Source of the DNA: Brevibacillus invocatus
GTDB taxonomy: Bacteria > Bacillota > Bacilli > Brevibacillales > Brevibacillaceae
Assembly: GCF_003710915.1 (NCBI RefSeq)
Contig: NZ_RHHR01000034.1
Coordinates: 1-64,000, forward strand
DNA: 64,000 bases
Direction: 5' to 3'
Position 1 is the stretch's first letter, and every line of letters starts with the position of its first letter. A program made the translations under genes and the position numbers. A model generated the notes under the pieces. It worked only from the letters and a program-made list of their open reading frames with translations, was not told where the DNA came from and made no database searches. Of this stretch, positions 7,635 to 15,354 are shown piece by piece.

Positions 7635-8168
7635 TCATGATTTCGCATTAGCTGTCCCGTGTAAAAAAATGGAAATAGCTGTATGGTGCAGCGAGGTGAT
7701 TTCTTCCAGCCTTCGTTCATGGCGAACGGTACCTAAACCTGCTATGAGTGCGTACAGAATCATGGCCAGCTGTTCCCTGTCGTAGCCGCCAATTTCCTCT
7801 TCTTCGAGAGCCTCCTGGATGACCGAGTGGAAAATCTCACGCTGCCTGCGTACAGCAATCTTGATTTGCTCGGCTACAGCTGGGTCTGCTGCTACGCTGG
7901 ACCGGAATTCGTCAGCTGCTTTCATGAGCGGGTTTCGCAAATCATCAGCGACGTGTTCGGCCAGACCGTATAATTTCTCGGTTGCGGTACGATAGTGATT
8001 TTCCTTGACAGACCATTGCACCAGCCATTCGTCCACCTGCTCCACCAGCAAATGAAGAAAAAGACCTTCCTTGCTTTTGAAGTGGTAATACAAATTGCCC
8101 TTGCTGCTCTCGGCTGCTTCCACGATCTCTTCAATCGAGGTTCCCAGATACCCCTTCTGTGAAAACAA
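7635..8168 (-). CDS. TetR/AcrR family regulator, 5' end apparently frameshifted
   Basis: Contains most of a TetR DNA-binding domain (FSQKGYLGTSIEEIVEAAESSKGNLYYHFKSKEGLF) and an all-helical ligand domain. The first HTH helix (TKGSRGNDKIKKRIALIAKDL) is encoded in the same frame further upstream, but no start codon is available between an in-frame TGA (about 8239) and the TTG at 8168, which lacks a ribosome site. A GTG at 8244 has a good AAGAGGAA site but is one frame off. Removing one base near 8237 would give MSVIRTKGSRGND and a normal TetR N-terminus. So either a real frameshift or a sequencing error. It is followed 18 bases later by ctaB. Confidence 0.8.
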   Translation of the reverse strand: MFSQKGYLGTSIEEIVEAAESSKGNLYYHFKSKEGLFLHLLVEQVDEWLVQWSVKENHYRTATEKLYGLAEHVADDLRNPLMKAADEFRSSVAADPAVAEQIKIAVRRQREIFHSVIQEALEEEEIGGYDREQLAMILYALIAGLGTVRHERRLEEITSLHHTAISIFLHGTANAKS

Positions 8169-8257
8169 ATCTTTGGCAATTAGAGCAATTCGTTTTTTAA
8201 TCTTGTCATTGCCGCGTGAACCTTTTGTACGGATAGACGCTCACTTCCTCTTTTTAA

Positions 8258-8271
8258 ACAGAACGTTCGGT
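8258..8271. promoter_or_regulatory. Palindromic operator upstream of the TetR gene
   Basis: AC-n-GAACGTTC-n-GT, a near-perfect 14-base palindrome 14 bases upstream of the likely GTG of the TetR gene. It resembles the ACCGAAC/GTTCGGT half sites common for TetR-family repressors, suggesting autoregulation. Confidence 0.6.
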
Positions 8272-8355
8272 CTAATTTAAAATACCATACTGGTCAATGA
8301 AGCACAATAATAGCGTAACATACAATCGTTTGCTGAGGTGTGGGGAATAATGAGA

Positions 8356-8390
8356 TAAAAAGTCCCTGAAGACATCTCGCCCTCAGGGAC
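8356..8390 (-). terminator. Intrinsic terminator of the 33-residue peptide gene
   Basis: On the minus strand GTCCCTGA ... TCAGGGAC (8-bp perfect stem, 8362-8390) followed by a T run. Confidence 0.85.
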
Positions 8391-8412
8391 ATACGGATAC
8401 GGATGTGCTTGC

Positions 8413-8514
8413 TTAGTACGACAGTTCAGACCAAGCGACGAAGGCTAATATCAAATACCCGATTGCGAGCAGCCAGAGCGCGATCACTCTGAGGTCTTCC
8501 GCTTCAAATGGCAT
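8413..8514 (-). CDS. 33-residue single-span membrane peptide
   Basis: A very short gene: acidic N-terminus (MPFEAEDLR) then one hydrophobic segment (VIALWLLAIGYLILAFVAW) and a short tail ending in Tyr. It looks real for two reasons: a strong AAAGGAGGAG site lies 5-6 bases before the ATG, and a strong terminator follows 23 bases after the stop. It lies 61 bases downstream of the SDR gene on the same strand and may be co-transcribed with it. No family recognised; function unknown. Confidence 0.72.
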   Translation of the reverse strand: MPFEAEDLRVIALWLLAIGYLILAFVAWSELSY

Positions 8515-8575
8515 GAAACTCCTCCTTTCTGTGTTATCACAGGATATTCATGGAGGATGGGATTGGTTTGGCTGA

Positions 8576-9334
8576 TTAAGGCAGGTAAATCATTTTACGG
8601 GTCATTCCGCCGTCGATAACAAGCTCCGCACCGGTGATAAAATCATTCTCCTTACGTGTCAAAAACAGGCAGGCGCGGGCGATATCGTCCGGTTTGCCGA
8701 CGCGGCCTGCCGGATGCTGGTCATGATCTTCGGTTCGCAGGCTAGCGTAGTCGCCTGTCTCGATCCAGCCAGGTGAAAGAGCATTGACACTGATGCGGTC
8801 TGGGGCGAAAGAGACAGCCAAGGCATGGGTCAAGGCAAGAATTCCGCCCTTGGATGCTGCGTACGCTTCTGAGTGAGGCTCTGACATGTGTGCTCGGGTA
8901 GAGGAGAGGTTGATGATGGCACCGCCACCGTTCTTCCGCATGATTTTGGCTGCCTCCCGTGACCCGAGGAAGACACCTCGCAGATTTGTATTCAGGATGT
9001 AGTCCCATGCTTCGACGGTGAGATCGTAAGGGGACTCCCAGGTACTGATGCCCGCGTTATTGACCAGTACATCCAAACGGCCCCAACGTTCATCCACCAT
9101 CTGCATCAGCTGCTCGATTTCATGCGGCTGACTGACATCGACAGGGTGGAAAAAGGCGCTTCCTCCAGCAAGGCTCTGCTCGTTGATGGCTTGAGCTGTA
9201 GCTTCGCCTGATGCAGCATCTCGTTCGGCGATGACGACATGAGCGCCGTTTTGGGCATACATCATCGCGATTGCGCGTCCGATACCTTGACCGCTTCCGG
9301 TGACAACCACTACGTGCTGAGCAAAGTTATTCAT
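8576..9334 (-). CDS. SDR family NAD(P)-dependent oxidoreductase
   Basis: Classical short-chain dehydrogenase of 252 residues: nucleotide-binding TGSGQGIG (about 12-19), NNAG (about 92-95), catalytic Ser in NLSS (about 146), and the YAASK pair (about 159-163). The C-terminus IDGGMT is typical of the 3-oxoacyl-reductase/glucose-dehydrogenase-like subgroup. Substrate unknown. The ATG has a GGAGGG site. It is divergent from the nitroreductase gene across a 103-base intergenic region, so the two may share redox-related control (inference). Confidence 0.9.
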   Translation of the reverse strand: MNNFAQHVVVVTGSGQGIGRAIAMMYAQNGAHVVIAERDAASGEATAQAINEQSLAGGSAFFHPVDVSQPHEIEQLMQMVDERWGRLDVLVNNAGISTWESPYDLTVEAWDYILNTNLRGVFLGSREAAKIMRKNGGGAIINLSSTRAHMSEPHSEAYAASKGGILALTHALAVSFAPDRISVNALSPGWIETGDYASLRTEDHDQHPAGRVGKPDDIARACLFLTRKENDFITGAELVIDGGMTRKMIYLP

Positions 9335-9378
9335 AAGAATCCCTCCAAATCAAATGCAATTAACATTAAAAAAGTTAG

Positions 9379-9407
9379 TTGCGAACAAAATGTAACTATA
9401 ATACAAT
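9379..9407 (+). promoter_or_regulatory. Sigma-A promoter of the nitroreductase gene
   Basis: TTGCGA (9379-9384), 17-base spacer, TACAAT (9402-9407). Confidence 0.6.
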
Positions 9408-9437
9408 AGGGAACACATCGAGAGGAGGTTGGCATTT

Positions 9438-10070
9438 TTGCTACAAATCGATCAAATGACAGCAGAACAAGTCATCGAAGCGCGCCATAGTGTGCGAAAA
9501 TACGATTCCAGTGTGGTCATTCCACAAGAAGAACTGGATGATATCCTCCGACTGGCTGCAAAAGCTCCTTCATCCTGGAATCTGCAGCACTGGCGTTTTC
9601 TCGTCGTGACAGACCAGGCAGTGAAGGAAAAGCTGTTGCCTATTGCCAATGGACAACAGCAGGTTGTAGACGCTTCGGCCACCATTATCATACTGGGAGA
9701 TCTGGAGGCAGACAAGTCAGCCCGTCCGATCTATGAAGCTGCAGTGACGAACGGGTATATGGATGAACGCGTCCGCGACATCATGATTGGTCAGATCGAA
9801 GGGGCGTACAAGACAAACCCGCAATTTGCACGTGACGAGGCGATACGAAATTCTTCCTATGCCGCGATGCAGCTGATGCTCGCTGCTAAAGCCAAGGGCT
9901 ATGATACTTGCCCAATGGGCGGCTACAATCGGGATGCTCTGATCGAAGCCTTGAACATTCCGCCGCGTTACCTGCCGACCTTGATGATTTCTTTGGGGAA
10001 GGCAAGAGTGGAAGCCTATCCGAGTGCCCGCTTTGGACTGGACGAACTGGTGATTCAAAACCAGTTTTAA
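9438..10070 (+). CDS. Nitroreductase family FMN-dependent oxidoreductase
   Basis: 210 residues with the nitroreductase fold: EARHSVRKYDSS (FMN phosphate-binding arginines) near the N-terminus, APSSWNLQHWRF (flavin contact), and a C-terminal PMGGY plus SLGKA segment. Members reduce quinones or nitro compounds with NAD(P)H. The overall style resembles the YodC/MhqN subgroup of Bacillus. I chose the TTG at 9438 because GAGGAGG ends 9 bases before it; an in-frame TTG at 9429 overlaps that site. It has its own promoter and a shared terminator with the convergent kinase gene. Confidence 0.88.
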   Translation: MLQIDQMTAEQVIEARHSVRKYDSSVVIPQEELDDILRLAAKAPSSWNLQHWRFLVVTDQAVKEKLLPIANGQQQVVDASATIIILGDLEADKSARPIYEAAVTNGYMDERVRDIMIGQIEGAYKTNPQFARDEAIRNSSYAAMQLMLAAKAKGYDTCPMGGYNRDALIEALNIPPRYLPTLMISLGKARVEAYPSARFGLDELVIQNQF

Positions 10071-10091
10071 TAGAATCGCTGATCATAGCCG

Positions 10092-10131
10092 AAAAGGGTA
10101 GGGGTGCCAAATACACTCCCTACCCTTTTTC
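10092..10131. terminator. Bidirectional terminator
   Basis: AAAAGGGTAGGG ... TCCCTACCCTTTTT hairpin between the convergent nitroreductase and histidine kinase genes. It overlaps the last codons of the kinase. Confidence 0.85.
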
Positions 10132-11523
10132 TATCGTCTGGACTAGCGGCAAATCGACGGTAACAGTCGTTCCGTGACCAAGCTTGCTGTGAATGGTGAG
10201 ACTTCCTTTATGGAGCTGAACGATGTCCTTGCTGATCGCCAGACCCAGGCCGCTGCCGGACAGCTTGGAACGTCCTTTGTAGAACTTCCCTGTAATTCGG
10301 CCCAGATCATCGGGGTCAATCCCTTCGCCTGTGTCCTGGACTGTGGTGATCAACCGCCCGTCAGAGGAGGTCGCAACCACCGAGATGGTGCCATTGACAG
10401 GGGTAAATTTGATGGCATTATCCAGCAGATTGACGAATACCTGCTTCAGTCGATTGGAATCACCCATGACAGTCAAGGGGAGGGCAGGCATCTCCAATCG
10501 CAGCTCGATTTGCTTTTCTTGCGCCGGTATTGCGAATTGGACGTTCAAATCATCCAGTACCTCACGCATGTCGAGCTTTTCCTCGCACAACGTCATTTCA
10601 CCAGACTGCAACTTGGAGAAGTCAAGCAGCTCTTCTACAAGGCCGATGAGTCGGTCTGTCTCCTTGGAGATGACCTCCAGTCCTAGTGTGGTCTCCTCAT
10701 GATCCTTCAGGCCACCGGAGATCAGCGTCTCGCCCCAGCCTTTGATGGAGGTCAAGGGTGTACGCAATTCGTGGGAGACGGACGAAATAAAGTCGTTTTT
10801 CAGCTTTTCGTTTTTGCCAATCTCCGCTGCCATGTAATTAAACGTATCTGCGAGCGTTCCCACCTCATCATCGAATTGCTTGGCTGCTTGCACCGAGAAG
10901 TCACCTTTTGCCATTTGGATCGCGGCCTTGGTCAAATCCTCGATCGGATCGACGATGCGCTTGGCGATGATCCAGCTGAGGGACATCGCCAACAGAATGA
11001 CGACAGCTCCGACACTTGCTCCGTAGAGGGCAATGCGATTGACGGCGTTGTACAGCGGTTCAGCCGAGATAGAGTAGCGAAGCACGCCAACGATTTCACC
11101 GCCGTACGTCAGGGAGTTGGACACGGCAATGACCCGTTCACGTGTCTGCGGTGTTTTTCCTACGTAGAGACCGGTTTTGCCTACCAGAGCTTCTGTCACA
11201 TCCGGGGTGTTGATTCGTTCACCGGTCTGAAAGCCGTAGGAATTGAGCAGCAGCTTTCCATTGACGTCCAGCACCTCAATCTTGGCATACTCATCATCCG
11301 AAATACTCTCCAGAATATAGCGGGTTTTTTGCTTGAGACTGTAGCCAGAGGTGTACTTGTTAATAAAAGTGGTAAAGGTCGTCGTCCTCGTGACCAACGC
11401 TTCCGTAGCTGTCCCGAAGTAGTAGGTGTGCACTGCCCAGTAAAACAGGCCTTCGAGAAGCAGTACGATCAGCAGCAGAATCAGTCCGAAATGGACGATC
11501 ATCCTGCTTTTAATGCCCCGCAT
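10120..11523 (-). CDS. HAMP-containing sensor histidine kinase
   Basis: 467 residues: membrane helix 1 (about 10-30), an extracytoplasmic single-Cache/PAS-like domain (about 31-163), helix 2 (about 165-187), HAMP (about 188-240), HisKA with phospho-acceptor His251 (SHELRTPL), and HATPase_c (N box NLLDNAIKF, G1 DTGEGI, G2 GSGLGL). Ligand unknown. The start overlaps the upstream response regulator by 14 bases, so the two are translationally coupled. The lipoprotein gene precedes both on the same strand. Confidence 0.93.
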   Translation of the reverse strand: MRGIKSRMIVHFGLILLLIVLLLEGLFYWAVHTYYFGTATEALVTRTTTFTTFINKYTSGYSLKQKTRYILESISDDEYAKIEVLDVNGKLLLNSYGFQTGERINTPDVTEALVGKTGLYVGKTPQTRERVIAVSNSLTYGGEIVGVLRYSISAEPLYNAVNRIALYGASVGAVVILLAMSLSWIIAKRIVDPIEDLTKAAIQMAKGDFSVQAAKQFDDEVGTLADTFNYMAAEIGKNEKLKNDFISSVSHELRTPLTSIKGWGETLISGGLKDHEETTLGLEVISKETDRLIGLVEELLDFSKLQSGEMTLCEEKLDMREVLDDLNVQFAIPAQEKQIELRLEMPALPLTVMGDSNRLKQVFVNLLDNAIKFTPVNGTISVVATSSDGRLITTVQDTGEGIDPDDLGRITGKFYKGRSKLSGSGLGLAISKDIVQLHKGSLTIHSKLGHGTTVTVDLPLVQTIEKG

Positions 11524-12223
11524 CGACAGTGTCCTTTCGCCATAGGTACCCGTAGCCCCACACGGTTTCTAGGAAAGCGGGGTGAGCCGGGTCCTGTTCG
11601 ATTTTTTGCCGGATTCTGCGGATATTGACATCAACCACCTTCAAATCACCCACAAAGAACTGCCCCCATACAGCAGTCAGGATTTCGTCGCGGCTGATCG
11701 CCTTGTTGACATTCTCGCCGAGCAATTTGATGATGGAAAATTCCTTTGGGGTCAAGACGATCTCTTGCCCCTGATTGATCAGCTTCCGTTCATCCAGCAG
11801 GAGGGTGAAGGGGTGCAGATTGATCTTGTTGGTCTCTTCCTGTTGTACGGGTGTCACAGGGGAGAGACGGCGGTGCAGGGCATTGACGCGGGCCAATAGC
11901 TCAGCAGGGCTGAACGGCTTGCTCATGTAGTCGTCTGCTCCGTTGTTCAGCCCCATGACCTTGTCTACTTCCTGGCTTTTGGCGGTCAGCATGATGATGC
12001 CAATCCGCGGATACTTTTGGCGCAATTCACTGCACACTTCAAAACCATCTATGCCTGGCAGCATCACGTCGAGGATTGCGATTTCGATGTCATGCTGCTC
12101 TTCCGCCAACGCCAGTGCTTCCTCTCCGGTAGCGGCTTCCACGACTTCATAGTTTTCACGCCGCAAGTTGATGCGGATAAAATCTCGAATTGATTTTTCA
12201 TCTTCCAGCAGCAAAACTTTCAT
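11510..12223 (-). CDS. OmpR/PhoB-type response regulator
   Basis: 237 residues: receiver domain with acidic ED7-8, phospho-acceptor Asp52 (AILDVMLPG), the conserved LTAK and KPF (about residue 103) positions, and a C-terminal winged helix (about 135-232; LTPKEFSIIKLL, VDVNIRRIRQKIE, WGYGYLW). Partner of the downstream HAMP kinase. The 50-base gap to the upstream lipoprotein gene suggests a three-gene operon. Confidence 0.94.
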   Translation of the reverse strand: MKVLLLEDEKSIRDFIRINLRRENYEVVEAATGEEALALAEEQHDIEIAILDVMLPGIDGFEVCSELRQKYPRIGIIMLTAKSQEVDKVMGLNNGADDYMSKPFSPAELLARVNALHRRLSPVTPVQQEETNKINLHPFTLLLDERKLINQGQEIVLTPKEFSIIKLLGENVNKAISRDEILTAVWGQFFVGDLKVVDVNIRRIRQKIEQDPAHPAFLETVWGYGYLWRKDTVDAGH

Positions 12224-12273
12224 TTGTATTTCTCCTTATCTTCCTTACTGGCTCTTGCTTTGCTTGTCTGTCA

Positions 12274-13638
12274 TTACATGGAATAGTGCAAGGGACGGTA
12301 ATGCTGGCGTATTTCATCATGCGTTAACAGCATGGAGTTAACCAATTGCAGGACGGAAGGGCTCAGTTTTGGCATCTGGTTTGGAACGATCGCGACGTGG
12401 ACCATTTTGCCCGCCTCTTTTACCAAGACGTAGGATTGCTGCTGTTGTTTCAGTTTTTCCTCCGCTTTGCTCCATTCTTGCTGCGGGACCGCCTGCAGCG
12501 TCAAGAGAAGCACTTTCTCCTTGCTGTCTTCCTCGTAATAGTAGAAGTGTACCTTTTGTGGATCTATCTCGGGCTCTGTTGAAACGCTGAACTTACCGGC
12601 CCATTTGGTTGGGATCTTGAAATCGAGTCCGAGACTGTAATTGCGATAGTGATCCACCACGTGAGACAGGCCGCTATGTCCATCCCATTGATAGTAGGAA
12701 GAGATCCAGGGAATAAAGGCCATCGGCAGTTCATCTGTTCCCGGAGGCTGTGAATGTATGCCAATCTCGATGATGCCGTCCTGATTAATATCTTCACTGA
12801 ACAACGAATACGGCTTGAAGGTCAGATCCATTCCATCATTAGCTTTTGCAAAAGGATTGCGCAGCTTACCGTTTTCCCAAAGCCACAGCTCGGTGGATGC
12901 CGAATGAGCGCCGAGTCCTGCCTCGATGAAAAGTCCATTTTTATCGGTGGAAGCTTTGCCGATCAGCGCTTGTTCATAGCCGTTGATGTTGCCCTCCAGG
13001 GATTGCTCAGCCAGCTTGGCAAGCTGCTGGTCCCGTGCACCGTACAAGGACATGACGGAGGTGAATTGATTGTGATCGTGCAGAATCAACGCTAGCTCGG
13101 GCTGATCATCTCCGTCGAGATCACCGACAGCCAAGACAGAATAGGCTTGCTTCATCTGTTCCTGGAGTCTTCCTTGATCCAGGGTATAGACAGATAGCTC
13201 GCGATTCAGGTCGTCTCCACCGCCGAGTCCGATCAAAATCTCGGGTATGTTGTCACCGGTGAGATCGACAAATTGGACGTAATCGAGTCGGTTGCCAATG
13301 CTGGTAAAGGAGGTGAGCTTTTCCCAATGCCCCTGAATTTGTGTCAGGATCAGGACGCCGATCTCGTAGTCGTTCTTATCGGTTTTATAAAAGGCGATTG
13401 CTTCAGGCGTTCCGTCTGCATCCAGATCTCGTAAGGAAACCGCGCTGGACTCATCGGGATTGAGGGGCACGGTCAATTGAGCGCCAGCAGGCAAATACTG
13501 CATGATGGCCTGATTGATCGTCTTTTGATCGCCATCGGATGAAGGGGCACGCATCAGTTCATTCGGGGTCTCGACTAGTCCGCAGCCACTGGTAAACAGG
13601 GCAATCAGTGCGGCAGCGCAGAGCCAGGACTTGTTCAT
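12274..13638 (-). CDS. Lipoprotein with FG-GAP/VCBS-like repeats, linked to a two-component system
   Basis: 454 residues. A signal peptide with lipobox LFTSGC places the mature N-terminal Cys at about residue 18. The middle of the protein carries repeated D-x-D/N-x-D-G motifs (DLDADGTPEAIAFY, DLTGDNIPEILIGL, DLDGDDQPELALIL, INQDGIIEIGI) of the calcium-binding FG-GAP/VCBS type, which suggests a beta-propeller on the outer face of the membrane. The C-terminal 130 residues are of unrecognised type. I chose the ATG at 13638 (AAAGGA upstream; everything before is not protein-like). It precedes the regulator and kinase genes, so it may feed a cell-envelope signal to them (inference). Confidence 0.85.
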   Translation of the reverse strand: MNKSWLCAAALIALFTSGCGLVETPNELMRAPSSDGDQKTINQAIMQYLPAGAQLTVPLNPDESSAVSLRDLDADGTPEAIAFYKTDKNDYEIGVLILTQIQGHWEKLTSFTSIGNRLDYVQFVDLTGDNIPEILIGLGGGDDLNRELSVYTLDQGRLQEQMKQAYSVLAVGDLDGDDQPELALILHDHNQFTSVMSLYGARDQQLAKLAEQSLEGNINGYEQALIGKASTDKNGLFIEAGLGAHSASTELWLWENGKLRNPFAKANDGMDLTFKPYSLFSEDINQDGIIEIGIHSQPPGTDELPMAFIPWISSYYQWDGHSGLSHVVDHYRNYSLGLDFKIPTKWAGKFSVSTEPEIDPQKVHFYYYEEDSKEKVLLLTLQAVPQQEWSKAEEKLKQQQQSYVLVKEAGKMVHVAIVPNQMPKLSPSVLQLVNSMLLTHDEIRQHYRPLHYSM

Positions 13639-13746
13639 GTGTTTGGTTCCTTTCTGTGGCTGAATCCATTTGAATCTATTGTAGCTCGTACGAAGGGAAA
13701 AGTTGTTGCAAATCGGTAAAATGGGAAAGTAGAGCCGAGTGAAATA

Positions 13747-13929
13747 TTGAATACGGCATTTCTTCTTTTGTCTATCGGTATTGAAATCGATCAGGTGCAG
13801 ATTGAGAAAATGCTGAACGATTGCCTGCTGACCGATGAGGAATATGCTTCGGACTGGAGCCTCTTGCCTGACCCGATGCCTACTTCCGATGACCAAGTGA
13901 AAAAAGCTCTCCCTTCGTCAGAGCGATGA
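13747..13929 (+). pseudogene. C-terminal remnant of a CobW-family GTPase
   Basis: The 60-residue open frame contains IGIEIDQVQIEKMLNDCLLT, then DEEY, W, LPDPMP. This closely resembles the extreme C-terminus of CobW/YciC-type metal-chaperone GTPases (family pattern: VFIG-x2-MD-x3-I-x2-LD-x-CLLTDEE ... W ... DPFP). No upstream GTPase domain is present: a TAA lies in frame at 13717, and no ribosome site precedes the TTG. A terminator follows, as expected for the end of a lost gene. I read it as a deletion scrap. Confidence 0.62.
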
Positions 13930-13942
13930 GGGAGAGCTTTTC
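13900..13942. terminator. Terminator hairpin between CobW remnant and antiporter
   Basis: AAAAGCTCTCCCT ... AGGGAGAGCTTTT, a long stem with T/A-rich flanks; it can end transcription in both directions. Confidence 0.82.
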
Positions 13943-13953
13943 TGTGTACGTAT

Positions 13954-15123
13954 TTACGCGTTCTTTTTCAAAGCTACTGCATCTGACTCGTTTTGGAGTC
14001 TGCCGAAGAAGAATTTCATCAACGGCGGAGTGACGATGGTGGTCACCAGCACCACTACGATCAGGACGGCAAACAAGTCCGCTGGGAGCAGATTGTTTTC
14101 CAGACCAATCGCCGCGATAATCAGAGCCACCTCACCACGCGAGATCATCGCTGCACCGATTGCCATCGAATTTTTCCATTTGAAGCCGGAAATTCTCGCA
14201 CCAATGGCTCCACCAACAAGTTTGGTCAAGATCGCGATGACACTCAGCAGGACGATGAGCCAGAGATTGCTTAAGATTCCCGAAAACTCAGCGCTCAATC
14301 CGATGGAGGTAAAGAATACGGGAACGAACAGAGAATAGCTGACCGTCTCTGCTTTGTGGGAAACCTCGTCCCGGAATTTGGTCAAGCTGATCGCAATACC
14401 TGCGATATACGCACCAATAATCGCAGCAACACCTGTATACTCTGCGAAGTAGGCAAAAAGGAAACAGATGATCAAGCCGCCTGTAAAAGTGCTTTCTGTG
14501 ACTTGCAAGGCGGTGAAGCGCTTGAGAACCCAAGGGACAACCTTCCAGGAGAGCAAAATGATCGCTCCGAAGAAGATGACTTTTTTCAGTACAACCATGC
14601 CGAGGTCTACGTCCCCACCAGCAAAGCTCATCAGGAACGCCAGTCCAAGAATGACTAGCACATCGTCAATGACGGCAGCTCCCATGATCGTGGAGCCTTC
14701 CTTGGATTTCAGCTGGTTCAGCTCTTTAAGCGTTTGTACAGAGATGCTGACACTCGTGGCAGACAGCAACAGCCCCAGGAAGATGGATTCAAAAGTATGC
14801 ATGCCCAAGCTCATCCCTGCGACATACCCCAGACCGAGGGGAGCGAGAATTCCGAACACCCCTACATTCGTAGCTGCTTTTGCAGATCGCTTGAATTCTT
14901 TGACGTCCGTCTCCAAACCTGCAACGAACATGAGCAGGATAACCCCGATGTTGCTGATTTCCTTCAAAATTTCCGAGTTGGTTACGAGCCCCAGGACGGA
15001 TGGCCCCAAGATAATACCAACGAGAAGTTTCCCCAAAACAGATGGTTGGCCTAGCCTGACACTTAGGTCACCGGCAATTTTGGATGCTAACAAGATGATT
15101 GCCAACTGAAAAATGAGAAGCAT
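13954..15123 (-). CDS. Cation:proton antiporter, CPA2 family (NapA/GerN-like)
   Basis: 389 residues and about 12-13 hydrophobic helices. The paired aspartates of electrogenic CPA2 antiporters are visible in AAVIDDVLVIL (about residue 157-158). SRGEVALIIAAIGL in the C-terminal half matches the conserved SxxGE region of NapA/KefB-type proteins. It likely exchanges Na+ or K+ for H+. It lacks the C-terminal TrkA-N/RCK domains of the Kef subgroup. ATG at 15123 with an AAGGGGG site. The unusual leader upstream may regulate it. Confidence 0.9.
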   Translation of the reverse strand: MLLIFQLAIILLASKIAGDLSVRLGQPSVLGKLLVGIILGPSVLGLVTNSEILKEISNIGVILLMFVAGLETDVKEFKRSAKAATNVGVFGILAPLGLGYVAGMSLGMHTFESIFLGLLLSATSVSISVQTLKELNQLKSKEGSTIMGAAVIDDVLVILGLAFLMSFAGGDVDLGMVVLKKVIFFGAIILLSWKVVPWVLKRFTALQVTESTFTGGLIICFLFAYFAEYTGVAAIIGAYIAGIAISLTKFRDEVSHKAETVSYSLFVPVFFTSIGLSAEFSGILSNLWLIVLLSVIAILTKLVGGAIGARISGFKWKNSMAIGAAMISRGEVALIIAAIGLENNLLPADLFAVLIVVVLVTTIVTPPLMKFFFGRLQNESDAVALKKNA

Positions 15124-15151
15124 ATGGATCCCCCTTCGTGAAAAATGGATA

Positions 15152-15186
15152 AGAAAAAAAGGAACCTGTATGGATAAGGTTCCTTT
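15152..15186 (-). promoter_or_regulatory. Leader hairpin 2 upstream of the antiporter (terminator-like)
   Basis: On the minus strand GGAACC-TTATCCATACA-GGTTCC followed directly by a run of T. It lies about 30 bases before the antiporter start, so if formed it would stop transcription ahead of the gene. Confidence 0.6.
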
Positions 15187-15203
15187 GTATCACTAAAAAT
15201 GGA

Positions 15204-15232
15204 CAAAAAGAACCCTGTGTTGACAGGCTCCT
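15204..15232 (-). promoter_or_regulatory. Leader hairpin 1 upstream of the antiporter (terminator-like)
   Basis: On the minus strand GAGCCTGT-CAAC-ACAGGGTTC (eight pairs with one bulge) followed by TTTTT. It is the first of two consecutive terminator-like hairpins between the mapped promoter and the antiporter gene. Alternatively both could be downstream terminators of the MarR gene. Confidence 0.55.
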
Positions 15233-15272
15233 CCAGTAGTGAAAACAATATTCATTTTGTGATCACTTTTCT

Positions 15273-15301
15273 ATCTTAGCACGCGTTTTTTTGAAAGTAA
15301 A
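15273..15301 (-). promoter_or_regulatory. Candidate promoter of the antiporter leader
   Basis: Minus strand TTTACT (15296-15301), 17-base spacer, TAAGAT (15273-15278). It would give an untranslated leader of about 140 nt containing both hairpins. Confidence 0.45.
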
Positions 15302-15354
15302 TAAATATTAAATAAAAAGTCGGAAAAGGGAGAAAAGTGGAACCTCAAGCGCTT

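Noticed and set aside
15124-15235. c-di-AMP (ydaO) riboswitch in the antiporter leader
   Set aside because: Ion-transport context suggested it, but the leader is too short and none of the conserved ydaO cores is present.
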